Shown piece after piece: positions 18,601-26,206 of a stretch of DNA of 64,000 nt. The notes under the pieces were generated by a model. It was given only the letters and a program-made list of their open reading frames with translations. It was not told the origin of the DNA and searched no databases. Position numbers and translations under genes: made by a program. Source of the DNA: Lachnospiraceae bacterium (lineage in GTDB: Bacteria > Bacillota_A > Clostridia > Lachnospirales > Lachnospiraceae); assembly GCA_024690425.1 (NCBI GenBank), contig JAILCT010000180.1, positions 1-64,000 on the forward strand, given 5' to 3'. How positions within the stretch are numbered: position 1 is the first letter of the stretch; the number at the start of each line of letters is the position of its first letter.

Positions 18601-19042
18601 CTTCATCGCTGAATACATGCGTAAGGCTGTCCTTATTCTTCTCCATCTCCTCATTGTGATGCTTCTCTTCATCATCAATATAGGTCATGGTCCCGTAAAG
18701 GACTTCTTCCCCGCCTTTCTTCTCTTCTTCCTTCCTTCTGCCCTTTAACTGGTACCAGAAAAACTCGCCCGAAAAGTCTAGAAAGCGCACGTACTCCATC
18801 TTTACCTTGCCCTCATCCGGAGGCAGGGTAAAAAAAGCGATCGCTTTCTTCACATCGTCATCATGGATCTTGCCCCTTATCGAGATATTCTCAACAAAGG
18901 AAGAAATGTTATTGGAGACCGGAATGTACTTGTTTATATTATGCGAAAAGGTTATCAGGTCACGTTTAAGATCGTACTCAAAAGCAATAATATCATTAAG
19001 GTCTATAGCCTGTTTTACCAGGTTGTCGTTCGTTTTGCTCAT
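15644..19042 (-). CDS. Large GGDEF/EAL cyclic-di-GMP signalling protein with two degenerate GGDEF domains
   Basis: A soluble 1132-residue protein. Order: PAS-like region (1-130), GGDEF 1 (about 140-300, signature VGKDRF instead of GGDEF), a PAS-like region with the Cys motif GYSEPCPDCP (about 375-385), further sensory region, PAS (about 610-710), GGDEF 2 (about 715-870, signature RYQADIF), and EAL (about 885-1130). The EAL domain keeps EALVRW, EITEN, MDDFGSGYSSL, IAEGVET and QGYYYSRP, so it should be an active phosphodiesterase, while both cyclase sites are lost and may serve as GTP or partner sensors. I start at the ATG at 19042 because it has GCGGGGGT upstream; a longer frame to 19069 lacks a ribosome binding site. 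Confidence 0.88.
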   Translation of the reverse strand: MSKTNDNLVKQAIDLNDIIAFEYDLKRDLITFSHNINKYIPVSNNISSFVENISIRGKIHDDDVKKAIAFFTLPPDEGKVKMEYVRFLDFSGEFFWYQLKGRRKEEEKKGGEEVLYGTMTYIDDEEKHHNEEMEKNKDSLTHVFSDEAFARFADEYLGGSGDDFVPNLILVDVDDYDDWKEINNDISAEGVLVEIARILKRAFRGSDLIGRVGKDRFAVFMKGIRSVNILEERAAYVGQTVRNVWKELGGAITVSIGIAVMKKEGASEAALYERALKALDDAKRSGKDTYVMYNENMERMEKSINPILSTKEMELVTNILDPMCSWAYAVDEDYHILYRNDMLKDRLDSGEPGLCYVQNKGYSEPCPDCPIRNMGKGVSSYDSEIYSTSLRSAVQSRTTRVSLRNGKNIYLIASVNENVKKQEEEINESKVRVRTSLIAMQDVIWDVDIAMNSCIRIKEENIKSVMDKRIKNYQMLRDYFAENVVCPEDKGTFLEVSDPKYIKQARHLGNSILCSEIRLKNIEDEYEWYNLYSVLSTDGSPRVLIILLNVNEYIKHRLDNIETKVRYEIMKQKSDILKEMALSNERHENVNEMTGILVYEYYVSDDTYYVCPMFDEIFDVNVKGLHGAWDIVGQLKAYEDDKPEFDNYVDKIRTSNQTLKTTVRLYNKNNVPVWYTVIIQPLHGLNNKPVRYLATFQNVDAEMKVKAEMEYRADYDSVTDLYNAEAFYRQVEKYVHLNEDKQMAIISVDIDKFRIINDRYGIDAGNKCLSLMGRELKRVLPADLFACRYQADIFNLLYTYDTEQALLDFMTLLSERMRNSPEAPAPISLVYGIYKIVDVNMPARLMCDRARAVKKQLKGTAISNYAVYDDVIRLKMREQAEIENEMEQALSSGEFEMFLQPQINIKTGKICGAEALVRWRHPTKGILVPATFLSLFEDNGFITRLDSFMWEEACKYIVKLQERGIMLPISVNVSRRHIGETDIVEVLTGLVKKYGFENRYLEIEITENLFMEDVSELFEEMGELKSRGFRILMDDFGSGYSSLNMLRKAPIDTMKIDRFFLDEIMSTQRGKIIVESSVRMAKMIGLDVIAEGVETKEQLDFLNSIDCDIAQGYYYSRPIPVNEFEEFIKEYL

Positions 19043-19115
19043 CACAGTACCCCCGCGGAATAAGAGCATCCGATTAAATTATACATAAATTTCGCGTTCT
19101 TAACAACAGGTTGCA

Positions 19116-20324
19116 TCACACAAATTGCGAGAAGGCATAATTCCCGTAATCGATCCCCTTATCAGTCAGATAATACCTGTCCATGGTCCCGTCATGTACA
19201 AGAAGCCCCTCTTTGACAAGGCGTTGTATCTCCCTGCCGTATACATCCGTAAGTTCTTTATCAAACTCGCGTAAAAAGTCCCCGGCTCTGACACCTTCGC
19301 ACATCCGAAGACCCAGGAACATGAATTCGCTCATCTCATCTTCCGGTTTAAGAACCGTAACTTCCTCAAACCGATCATCCAAGCCGGGACCGTTGATATA
19401 CTCGTCGATCCTTATCGTATTTTGATATCTGACCCCGTTTACGCAGGAGGCTGCCGCAAGACCGAACCCTATATAATCTCTTCTCCTCCAGTATGCAGTA
19501 TTATGCCTGCTTTCAAACCCCGACCTTGAAAAATTGGATATCTCATATCTTTCGTATCCCCGTTCCTTAAGGTGATCCACGGTAAAGTGATACATCGCAC
19601 GCTCCAAATCCTCATCCGGCAGCTGCACATGAAGACACGGGGACGGTTCTTCTGTCTTCATATCCCTCTTCTCCTTATACATCTCATAGAACGGGGTCCC
19701 CTCTTCCAGGATAAGACTGTATGCCGAGATATGCTTCGGTGCGGGATCAAGGCCTGTAACCGTGTCGAGAGTGAATCTGAGCGAATCCAGGGTCTGATAT
19801 GGTATCGCGGTCATGACATCTACACTTATATTATCAAATCCGGCAGCCGCCGCAGCCTCATAAGCCTTCATAAAGTCATCAAGATCATGTATCCTTCCAA
19901 GAGCCTTAAGTTCATTATCATTAGCCGACTGCAATCCGATGCTCAGCCTGTTTATTCCGGCTTCCCTGTATACCTTAAGCCTGTCCGCATCAAGTGTTCC
20001 CGGATTGGCTTCGATCGTTATCTCCGCATCAGCGGATACATCAAAAACCTCTCTTATCTTCTCAAGTATCCTTAAAATGAAAAAAGGCGCAAGGATACTC
20101 GGGGTACCACCGCCTATATAGATGGTTTTCACCGCATACTCCGTATCCTTACACCCAAATTTTTCTCTGTATCCGGATATTTCTGCCTGAAGTGCATCTA
20201 TATATGATTTTGCAAGACCGTCCTTTCGTTCCGGCATGGATACAAAATCACAATAAAGGCATTTTTTCGCGCAAAATGGGATATGTACATAAATTCCCAG
20301 AGGTTTTTTATCATTACCGTACAT
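19116..20324 (-). CDS. hemW: HemW-family radical SAM protein
   Basis: A 402-residue radical SAM protein with CAKKCLYCDF (residues 18-27), the CxxxCxxC cluster motif plus HemW-type CDF context, the IYIGGGTPSIL motif, and the C-terminal HemW domain (YEISNFSRSGFESRHNTAYW, about 270-290). HemW is a heme chaperone or insertion factor, often mis-annotated as coproporphyrinogen oxidase (HemN). It lies 29 bases after ribH, so it may be co-transcribed with the riboflavin genes. The ATG follows GCGAAGG. Confidence 0.93.
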   Translation of the reverse strand: MYGNDKKPLGIYVHIPFCAKKCLYCDFVSMPERKDGLAKSYIDALQAEISGYREKFGCKDTEYAVKTIYIGGGTPSILAPFFILRILEKIREVFDVSADAEITIEANPGTLDADRLKVYREAGINRLSIGLQSANDNELKALGRIHDLDDFMKAYEAAAAAGFDNISVDVMTAIPYQTLDSLRFTLDTVTGLDPAPKHISAYSLILEEGTPFYEMYKEKRDMKTEEPSPCLHVQLPDEDLERAMYHFTVDHLKERGYERYEISNFSRSGFESRHNTAYWRRRDYIGFGLAAASCVNGVRYQNTIRIDEYINGPGLDDRFEEVTVLKPEDEMSEFMFLGLRMCEGVRAGDFLREFDKELTDVYGREIQRLVKEGLLVHDGTMDRYYLTDKGIDYGNYAFSQFV

Positions 20325-20353
20325 AACTCATACCTTCGCCTAAACAGTTCCTG

Positions 20354-20827
20354 TCAGATCTGAGACATAAGGTTGACCATCTCTATCGCCGACAGGGCGC
20401 AGTCATACCCCTTGTTGCCGCCCTTGCTTCCTGCACGTGCGATCGCCTGCTCGATGTTCTCGGTCGTTATGACCCCGAACAGCACGGGGATACCGGTCTT
20501 AAGCCCCACCTGGGCAACGCCTTTGGATACTTCATTACATACATAATCGTAATGAGTGGTGTCTCCTCTTATCACGGCACCCACACATATGACCGCATCA
20601 TAATTTCCCGAAGATGCAAGCTTATCGGCTATCACCGGTATCTCAAAAGCCCCCGGGACCCAAGCTGCAGTGATATTTGATTCTTCAACACCATGCCTGA
20701 CCAATCCGTCAACCGCTCCTCCCAGAAGCTTATTGACGATGATCTCATTGAAACGGGATGCAACGATCGCAACCTTCATCCCTTCCTTCGCAACTACCTT
20801 GCCTTCCACTACATTGATCTTATTCAT
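20354..20827 (-). CDS. ribH: 6,7-dimethyl-8-ribityllumazine synthase
   Basis: Catalyses the penultimate step of riboflavin synthesis, joining the 4-carbon phosphate unit to the ribitylamino pyrimidine. The 157 residues include [37 protein letters not shown] and [15 protein letters not shown], all family hallmarks. Last rib gene of the FMN-riboswitch operon. Length is normal. Confidence 0.97.
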   Translation of the reverse strand: MNKINVVEGKVVAKEGMKVAIVASRFNEIIVNKLLGGAVDGLVRHGVEESNITAAWVPGAFEIPVIADKLASSGNYDAVICVGAVIRGDTTHYDYVCNEVSKGVAQVGLKTGIPVLFGVITTENIEQAIARAGSKGGNKGYDCALSAIEMVNLMSQI

Positions 20828-20882
20828 TTCTGTCCTCCTGATCCTGTATTGATTTACATAATTAGTTTACATAAGTATATGT

Positions 20883-22094
20883 TTATAACTTGATCTCCTT
20901 GAAAATATGTCCCATCTTCTCCTGCTTGGTCTTCATATAAAAGGCATCATATTTCTGAGGTTCTATCTCTATGGGGACTCTCTCCTTTATTTTGAGTCCG
21001 AAGCCTTCAAGGCTGTAAACCTTATCGGGGTTGTTTGTAAGAAGCCTAAGTGATCTGACTCCCAGATCCGCAAGTATCTGCGCTCCCACCCAGTACTCGC
21101 GAAGATCGGGCGCAAAGCCAAGCTTAATATTGGCTTCCACAGTATCGTAGCCCTGTTCCTGAAGTTCATAGGCCTTAAGCTTGTTTATCAGGCCTATGCC
21201 CCGGCCTTCCTGCCTCATATACAGAAGGATCCCACGGCCTTCCTTCTCTATCTGCTTCATCGCCTGTTCGAGCTGCTTGCCGCAGTCGCATCTTCTCGAA
21301 CCAAACACATCACCGGTAAGGCACTCCGAATGGACGCGGCACAATACGTCCTCACCGTCTCCGATGTCACCCTTTATCAGGGCGACGTGATGTTCACCGG
21401 TTATATCATTTACATATCCCGCTATGTTAAAATCACCATATTCCGTAGGCATCTTGGCCACGGCTTCCCTAACCACATGTCTGGCATGTACATGCAGATA
21501 ATCCTGCAGGGCCTTGATCGTTATGAATTTAATACCATGTTCCCCAGCAAGCTCCCACAGCTTGGGAGTCCGCATCATGGTGCCGTCTTCATCCATGATC
21601 TCGCAGCACACTCCCACTTCCTTAAGGCCTGCCAGCTTACACAGATCCACCGTGGCTTCGGTGTGCCCGTTCCTTACAAGAACCCCTCCACGCCTGGCCG
21701 TAAGGGGAAATACATGTCCCGGATGCCTGAAATCATCAGGTCCGGCTTCCTCATTACAACACTGCATGATCGTATAAGAACGCTCTACCGCAGATATACC
21801 CGTAGTTGTGTTGATATGGTCGATTGACACGGTAAACGCGGTACTGTGATTATCCGTGTTCTCAGAGACCATCTGGGGGAAGCCAAGGTGCCTTGCCACT
21901 TCGGCACTCATAGGCGTGCATATAAGTCCCTTGCCGTACGTAGCCATGAAGTTGATATTATCCGGTGTCGCGAACTCCCCGGCACATATAAAGTCACCCT
22001 CGTTCTCACGGTCAGGATCATCCGTCACAAGGATTATCCGTCCTGCCCGCAGCTCTTCTATCGCTTCTTCTATTGTGTTGTATTTGTACTCCAT
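20883..22094 (-). CDS. ribBA: Bifunctional 3,4-dihydroxy-2-butanone-4-phosphate synthase / GTP cyclohydrolase II
   Basis: The 403-residue fusion supplies both precursors for lumazine. The N-terminal RibB domain (1-200) carries [10 protein letters not shown] and [14 protein letters not shown]. The C-terminal RibA domain (about 205-400) carries the zinc-binding motif [15 protein letters not shown] and [11 protein letters not shown]. Fusion of both activities is normal in Firmicutes. It lies 10 bases after ribE. Confidence 0.98.
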   Translation of the reverse strand: MEYKYNTIEEAIEELRAGRIILVTDDPDRENEGDFICAGEFATPDNINFMATYGKGLICTPMSAEVARHLGFPQMVSENTDNHSTAFTVSIDHINTTTGISAVERSYTIMQCCNEEAGPDDFRHPGHVFPLTARRGGVLVRNGHTEATVDLCKLAGLKEVGVCCEIMDEDGTMMRTPKLWELAGEHGIKFITIKALQDYLHVHARHVVREAVAKMPTEYGDFNIAGYVNDITGEHHVALIKGDIGDGEDVLCRVHSECLTGDVFGSRRCDCGKQLEQAMKQIEKEGRGILLYMRQEGRGIGLINKLKAYELQEQGYDTVEANIKLGFAPDLREYWVGAQILADLGVRSLRLLTNNPDKVYSLEGFGLKIKERVPIEIEPQKYDAFYMKTKQEKMGHIFKEIKL

Positions 22095-22104
22095 GATATT
22101 CTCC

Positions 22105-22761
22105 TCAACTCATAAATTCCTCGAGCATCTCCATGGTGATCCCGCCCGAAGAATCATCCTTAGCCGGCGATACATACGGTGCCAGCAGCTTCTCCACATA
22201 TTTCCCGATGATATCGGTCTCGAGATTGACCGGATCCCCTGCCTTCTTCTTAAGAAGGGTTGTCTCCTCCCCCGTATGCGGAATGATCGACACTTTAAAA
22301 CAGGTATCATCAACATAGGCAACCGTTAATGATATACCGTCTATCGCTATCGAACCCTTCATAACGATCCCCTTAAGTATAGAGGAATCGGCAGCTATCG
22401 TGACCCATACTGCATTTCCGTCGTTTTTGTATTCACGTATGGTTCCTGTTCCGTCTATATGGCCGGATACTATATGGCCTCCGAAGCGTCCGTCAGCTGC
22501 CATTGCCCTCTCAAGGTTCACCTTGTCTCCTCTTCTGACGATAGAAAGAGAGGTTCGTTTCAGGGTCTCCGGCATAACATCTGCCATGAAGGAATCGGAT
22601 GATATTCCGGTCACCGTCAGGCATGTCCCGTTAACGGCTATGCTGTCGCCGATCCTCGTATTCTCAAGAACCCTTGATGCCTTTATGCTTATACTTCCGC
22701 TCTTTCCGGTGGTCCCGATATCCAATACCGTCCCCAGTTCCTCTATGATTCCGGTAAACAT
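22105..22761 (-). CDS. ribE: Riboflavin synthase, alpha chain
   Basis: Dismutates two lumazines to riboflavin and the pyrimidine precursor. The 218-residue protein shows the internal duplication of two lumazine-binding barrels. The start is [12 protein letters not shown]. The motifs [23 protein letters not shown] and [13 protein letters not shown] lie in the first half, and [17 protein letters not shown] in the second. The C-terminal tail is slightly longer than usual. Second gene of the operon. Confidence 0.97.
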   Translation of the reverse strand: MFTGIIEELGTVLDIGTTGKSGSISIKASRVLENTRIGDSIAVNGTCLTVTGISSDSFMADVMPETLKRTSLSIVRRGDKVNLERAMAADGRFGGHIVSGHIDGTGTIREYKNDGNAVWVTIAADSSILKGIVMKGSIAIDGISLTVAYVDDTCFKVSIIPHTGEETTLLKKKAGDPVNLETDIIGKYVEKLLAPYVSPAKDDSSGGITMEMLEEFMS

Positions 22762-22789
22762 GACTGCTCCTTATCACGATCATTCAAAA

Positions 22790-23893
22790 TCAGCTTCTGA
22801 CATAGCTGAGCTGTATATCATCCCCATAGCGGTTAATCTCTGCCAATTTGAAAAGCTCTGCCTCATCCACCCTGTCTATTCCGATGCCTTCAACAGGAGA
22901 CCTGGCACCTGCTCCGCCGAAGGCCTTGGGCGCTATAAATGCCTCCACCCTGTCAACGAGACCGGCCCTTATTAAGCTGTCGTTCAGTGTGCCTCCGCCT
23001 TCCACAAGTACACTGTCGATGCCCTGCCTGCCCAAATACTCCACAAGATATGAAACATCCACATGCCCATCCTTTTGTGGAGTCCTTACAGGTTCAATCC
23101 CTGCTTTTACAAGCTCTTCTTCCTTAACTTTTCCTTCAGCGTCATCCATGCAGTGCGCAAGTATCGTCCTGTATTCCCCGGAAGTTCTTACAATGTTTGA
23201 ATCCATCGGAATGCGAAGGTGCGAATCAGCTATCACCCTTATCGGACTCTTAAGGCCGTCTATCCTCGTGTTTAGCATAGGGTCATCGGCAAGTACCGTT
23301 CCTATGCCTGCCATTACAGCCATATACCTGTGCCTCAGATACTGGACTTTATTGCGTGACTCTTCTCCCGTTATCCACTTGGATGCCCCTGTAACGGTTG
23401 CGATCTTGCCATCCATGGTCATGGCATACTTAAGGACAACGTAAGGCCGGCCTGTTGTTATGTACTTAAAGAATACAGGATTTATCGCATCACAGTCTTC
23501 ACGCATGAAGTCTTCGGTCACTTCTATGCCTGCATCCTTCAGCAGCCTGACACCCTTACCCGCAACCAGGGGATTGGGATCCCTCGATCCGATGACTACC
23601 TTCCTTATCCCGTTCTCAATGATCGCCTCGGTACAGGGAGGCTGCTTGCCGTGATGGCAGCATGGCTCAAGAGTCACATATATGGCAGAACCTTCTGCAT
23701 CTTCCTTAAGTGAAGCTAATGCATCTCTCTCCGCATGAAGGTCTCCGTATCTTCTGTGATACCCTTCCCCGATGATCCTGCCATCCTTAACTATTACCGC
23801 ACCCACCATGGGATTGGGATTTGTAAATCCCTCACCCTTACGGGCAAGCTCAATTGCCCTGCGCATGTATTTTTCTTCTGGTCTGTTTTCCAT
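22790..23893 (-). CDS. ribD: Bifunctional diaminohydroxyphosphoribosylaminopyrimidine deaminase / reductase
   Basis: First rib gene. The N-terminal deaminase domain (1-145) has HAERDAL and PCCHHGKQPPC for zinc binding. The C-terminal reductase (150-367) has KYAMTMDGKIA and VEGGGTLNDSLI. Its ATG at 23893 directly abuts the U tract of the riboswitch terminator. The only ribosome-binding-like sequence (GGGGG) lies in the 3' arm of that hairpin, so the hairpin should affect both termination and initiation. An internal ATG at 23866 is a less likely start. Confidence 0.97.
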   Translation of the reverse strand: MENRPEEKYMRRAIELARKGEGFTNPNPMVGAVIVKDGRIIGEGYHRRYGDLHAERDALASLKEDAEGSAIYVTLEPCCHHGKQPPCTEAIIENGIRKVVIGSRDPNPLVAGKGVRLLKDAGIEVTEDFMREDCDAINPVFFKYITTGRPYVVLKYAMTMDGKIATVTGASKWITGEESRNKVQYLRHRYMAVMAGIGTVLADDPMLNTRIDGLKSPIRVIADSHLRIPMDSNIVRTSGEYRTILAHCMDDAEGKVKEEELVKAGIEPVRTPQKDGHVDVSYLVEYLGRQGIDSVLVEGGGTLNDSLIRAGLVDRVEAFIAPKAFGGAGARSPVEGIGIDRVDEAELFKLAEINRYGDDIQLSYVRS

Positions 23894-23897
23894 AAAA

Positions 23898-23921
23898 AAC
23901 CCCCGATCTGTATCGGGGGTT
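23898..23921 (-). terminator. Expression-platform terminator of the FMN riboswitch
   Basis: A perfect 10-bp stem (AACCCCCGAT/ATCGGGGGTT) with a 4-base loop is followed on the minus strand by TTTTTT directly before the ribD ATG. It lies just downstream of the RFN aptamer, so FMN binding should favour this terminator. Confidence 0.9.
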
Positions 23922-23953
23922 AAAAATCATACAAAAGGATAAAGTACGTGTAA

Positions 23954-24078
23954 CTGACCTTTCTTCCATCCAGACTCTACTGTCGGTTTTGGATTCGCAC
24001 CAAATCTGCCCATAGGCTCGCGGACTCATCTTACGATACACCGCCGGTCGGGAATTCCACCCTGCCCCGAAAAATCAA
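23954..24078 (-). promoter_or_regulatory. FMN riboswitch (RFN element)
   Basis: On the minus strand the conserved RFN blocks follow in order: GGGGCAGGGTGGAATTCCC, GACCGGCGGT, GTCCGCGAGCC, GATTTGGTG, ATCCAAAACCGACAGT and AGTCTGGATGGAAGAA. These match the FMN aptamer that controls riboflavin operons. It precedes ribD and the terminator at 23898-23921. Confidence 0.97.
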
Positions 24079-24083
24079 TTACT

Positions 24084-24112
24084 ATAATAAACTTCTTTAC
24101 ACTTAATGTCAA
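24084..24112 (-). promoter_or_regulatory. Promoter of the riboflavin operon
   Basis: TTGACA (24112-24107), a 17-base spacer and TATTAT (24089-24084) on the minus strand lie just before the FMN aptamer and directly at the end of the panT-like gene. Confidence 0.8.
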
Positions 24113-24763
24113 TTATTCGGTAACTGCATCCTTCCTTACTACCTTCTCATCATCACGGAAAAGAAGGTGTGCCCTGTTAAGGGCAAGAGAAATAACGTTG
24201 GTAAGGATCGTTGATGAGATCATCTCACATACAGCATTGATACCTACAAATGCGCAGATGAAGACGATGACATTTCTTCCGTCGATAAGGCCCTGAACAT
24301 ACTCGGTATTTCCAAAGAGCAATACCAGCGATGACATAAAGAATACGGTATTTAAAAATGCGGAAGAAAAACCTGTTATCGCTGCCGAGAGTCCCAGCTT
24401 ACCGGTCTTGCCATACAGACCCTTAAATATATATCCAAGCAGAAAACCGTCAAGTGCACGGGGAATAAAGCGCTGGATAAAAGCAAGAAAGGGATTGATG
24501 GCAAAAAGGGTTGCACCCATGCCGCTTACTCCGCCTATGCCAATGCACTGACCAAAGCTGGTAAGTCCGAACACCGAACCTACTATAAGTCCGCCAACAG
24601 GGCCACAGGTTATAGCAGCAACAGCTACGGGTATTACATTAAAAGTAATAGCCAGCGGTCCGATATTAAGATATCCGAGTGGGGTGTAGGACATAAGCAG
24701 CAAAATCGCTGTCATAAGTCCGAGAATGGTTAACTGAGTGGTAGATAATCTTTTGTTTTTCAT
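24113..24763 (-). CDS. ECF transporter S component, PanT-like (probable pantothenate uptake)
   Basis: A 216-residue integral membrane protein with about six hydrophobic segments. It begins TTQLTILGLMTAILLLMSYTPLG and contains GPVGGLIVGSVFGLTSFGQ and NPFLAFIQRFIPR, the pattern of ECF substrate-binding subunits of the PanT group. These work with shared EcfA/EcfT energising subunits, which are not in this window. The adjacent coaBC, a coenzyme A gene, supports pantothenate as substrate; the riboflavin genes on the other side have a separate promoter and riboswitch. I start at the ATG at 24763, which has AAGGAGGAG upstream, not at a longer frame reaching 24880. Confidence 0.82.
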   Translation of the reverse strand: MKNKRLSTTQLTILGLMTAILLLMSYTPLGYLNIGPLAITFNVIPVAVAAITCGPVGGLIVGSVFGLTSFGQCIGIGGVSGMGATLFAINPFLAFIQRFIPRALDGFLLGYIFKGLYGKTGKLGLSAAITGFSSAFLNTVFFMSSLVLLFGNTEYVQGLIDGRNVIVFICAFVGINAVCEMISSTILTNVISLALNRAHLLFRDDEKVVRKDAVTE

Positions 24764-24888
24764 GATTCTCCTCCTTGTTCCTGTCCCATAACGGGTACAA
24801 TACAATTGCAGATCATGAACAATATGTATTTGTTCAGATCGGTCAAGCTCCTGGCGTTGCCTTCGCATACACCGAAGCACCCTACACC
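24764..24888 (-). promoter_or_regulatory. Structured 5' leader of the panT-like gene, candidate riboswitch
   Basis: The transcript from the promoter at 24892-24919 would carry about 125 bases before the ATG. Hairpin 1 (about 24887-24853) has GGTGT/ACGCC and TGCTTCG/CGAA-G-GCA helices separated by an AGGG bulge, with loop GTGTATG. Hairpin 2 (24840-24811) has GATC/GATC and TGAACAA/TTGTTCA helices with loop ATACATA. The two loops are complementary over six pairs (GTGTAT with ATACAT, one G-U). Hairpin 3 (TGT-CCC/GGG-ACA) precedes the ribosome binding site. I recognise no known riboswitch class. Confidence 0.5.
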
Positions 24889-24891
24889 TTA

Positions 24892-24919
24892 ATTATATAA
24901 AACACATGCCCCCTGTCAA
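24892..24919 (-). promoter_or_regulatory. Consensus promoter of the panT-like gene
   Basis: On the minus strand TTGACA (24919-24914), a 16-base spacer and TATAAT (24897-24892): both boxes match the sigma-A consensus exactly. The -35 box lies in the loop of the preceding terminator hairpin. Confidence 0.85.
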
Positions 24920-24937
24920 TACGGGAGCATGTGTTTT
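24899..24937 (-). terminator. Terminator after coaBC
   Basis: An 11-bp perfect stem (AAAACACATGC/GCATGTGTTTT), with a weaker inner CCC/GGG pairing, lies about 60 bases after the coaBC stop. The stem ends in TTTTATATAATT on the minus strand. It physically overlaps the downstream promoter. Confidence 0.7.
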
Positions 24938-24998
24938 AATGTACTATTTTTCATACAATCCGCTGCAATAAAGAGCAGGACAAAATACAATATAAGCC

Positions 24999-26201
24999 TC
25001 ATATTCTGTCGATGATCGCATCAAGCAGCTCCATGGCAGCTGCCTTCTTGCTCATAAGCTCAAGCTCTCTGGTTGAATCGGCCGTTATAAGGGTCAGCAC
25101 ATTTGTATCTCCCTTAAATCCCGCACCCTCAACCCTTAAGCTGTTGGCTGCGATCATATCGAGGTTCTTCTTCTCAAGCTTCTTTCTGGAGTTCTCTATC
25201 ATGTTCTCGGTCTCCATGGAGAAGCCGCACAGGAACTGTCCCGGTCTCTTGTGCTCTCCGAGGTACTTAAGGATATCCTTTGTCCTCTCCAGAGGAATCG
25301 ATAAGTCCTCATCCTTCTTCTTCATCTTCTGGTCGGCAACAGTCGCCGGTCTGTAATCGGCCACTGCCGCAGCTTTAATGATTATATCCATCTCATCCGA
25401 CCGTGATGTCACCTCATTAAACATATCTTCGGCAGAAGTTATCTGAACATAATCCACAAACATGGGCGGCCTGACCGAGACCTGACCGCTTACCAGCGTA
25501 ACCTGTGCGCCGCGGAGCATTGCAGCTTCAGCTATCGCATATCCCATCTTACCCGATGAATGATTCGTAATATACCTGACCGGATCAAGTGCTTCCTGGG
25601 TCGGTCCCGCCGTAACAAGGACCTTCCTTCCCTTAAGATCCTTATCGTGAGCAAGCTCATACATTATGTATGATAAGAGGATCTCCGGTTCGGGCATCTT
25701 GCCTGCTCCGGTATCACCGCACGCAAGGTAGCCGGTTGCGGGAGTTATCACTCCGTAGCCGTAGCCTTCAAGCTTCTTAAGGTTATCCGTCACAACCGGA
25801 TTCTCATACATATTGGTGTTCATGGCAGGAGAAATATACTTCTTACACCTGCATGCCATCACAGTGGTAGTCAGCATGTCATCGGCTATACCGCAGGCAA
25901 GCTTGCCAATGACATTGGCGGTTGCAGGTGCGACCATAACTACATCCGCCCTCTTGGCAAGGGATACATGTTCAACCGAGAACTCAAAGTTGCGGTCGAA
26001 GGTATCCACCAGACATTTATTCCCGGTAAGCGTCTCAAACGTTATCGGATTGATGAAGTTGGTTGCGTTCTTTGTCATGAGAACATGCACATCAGCTTCA
26101 AGTTTCTTAAGCGAACTGGCAAGCGATGCGATCTTATACGCAGCAATGCTGCCGGTCACTCCCAGCAGCACTGTTTTATTCTTAAGTGTAAAATCACTCA
26201 T
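24999..26201 (-). CDS. coaBC: Bifunctional phosphopantothenoylcysteine decarboxylase / phosphopantothenate-cysteine ligase
   Basis: Two steps of coenzyme A synthesis in one protein of 400 residues. The N-terminal flavoprotein CoaC domain (1-185) has VLLGVTGSIAAYK and SPAMNTNMYENP. The C-terminal CoaB domain (190-400) has VLVTAGPTQEALDPVRYITN and KAAAVADYRP. I start at ATG 26201 (AAAGGATGAGAGAT upstream); an in-frame ATG at 26210 would overlap the ribosome binding site. The stop codon of the upstream SseB-like gene lies 5 bases before this start. Confidence 0.97.
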   Translation of the reverse strand: MSDFTLKNKTVLLGVTGSIAAYKIASLASSLKKLEADVHVLMTKNATNFINPITFETLTGNKCLVDTFDRNFEFSVEHVSLAKRADVVMVAPATANVIGKLACGIADDMLTTTVMACRCKKYISPAMNTNMYENPVVTDNLKKLEGYGYGVITPATGYLACGDTGAGKMPEPEILLSYIMYELAHDKDLKGRKVLVTAGPTQEALDPVRYITNHSSGKMGYAIAEAAMLRGAQVTLVSGQVSVRPPMFVDYVQITSAEDMFNEVTSRSDEMDIIIKAAAVADYRPATVADQKMKKKDEDLSIPLERTKDILKYLGEHKRPGQFLCGFSMETENMIENSRKKLEKKNLDMIAANSLRVEGAGFKGDTNVLTLITADSTRELELMSKKAAAMELLDAIIDRI

Positions 26202-26206
26202 ATCTC

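Noticed and set aside
24764..24880. Longer N-terminus for the PanT-like protein
   Set aside because: The added residues are basic and non-membrane, overlap the structured leader, and lack a ribosome binding site.
24764..24888. TPP riboswitch
   Set aside because: A GACCGATCTGAACAAAT stretch faintly resembles the TPP core, but CTGAGA and the ATGCCAGCGTAGGGA block are missing.
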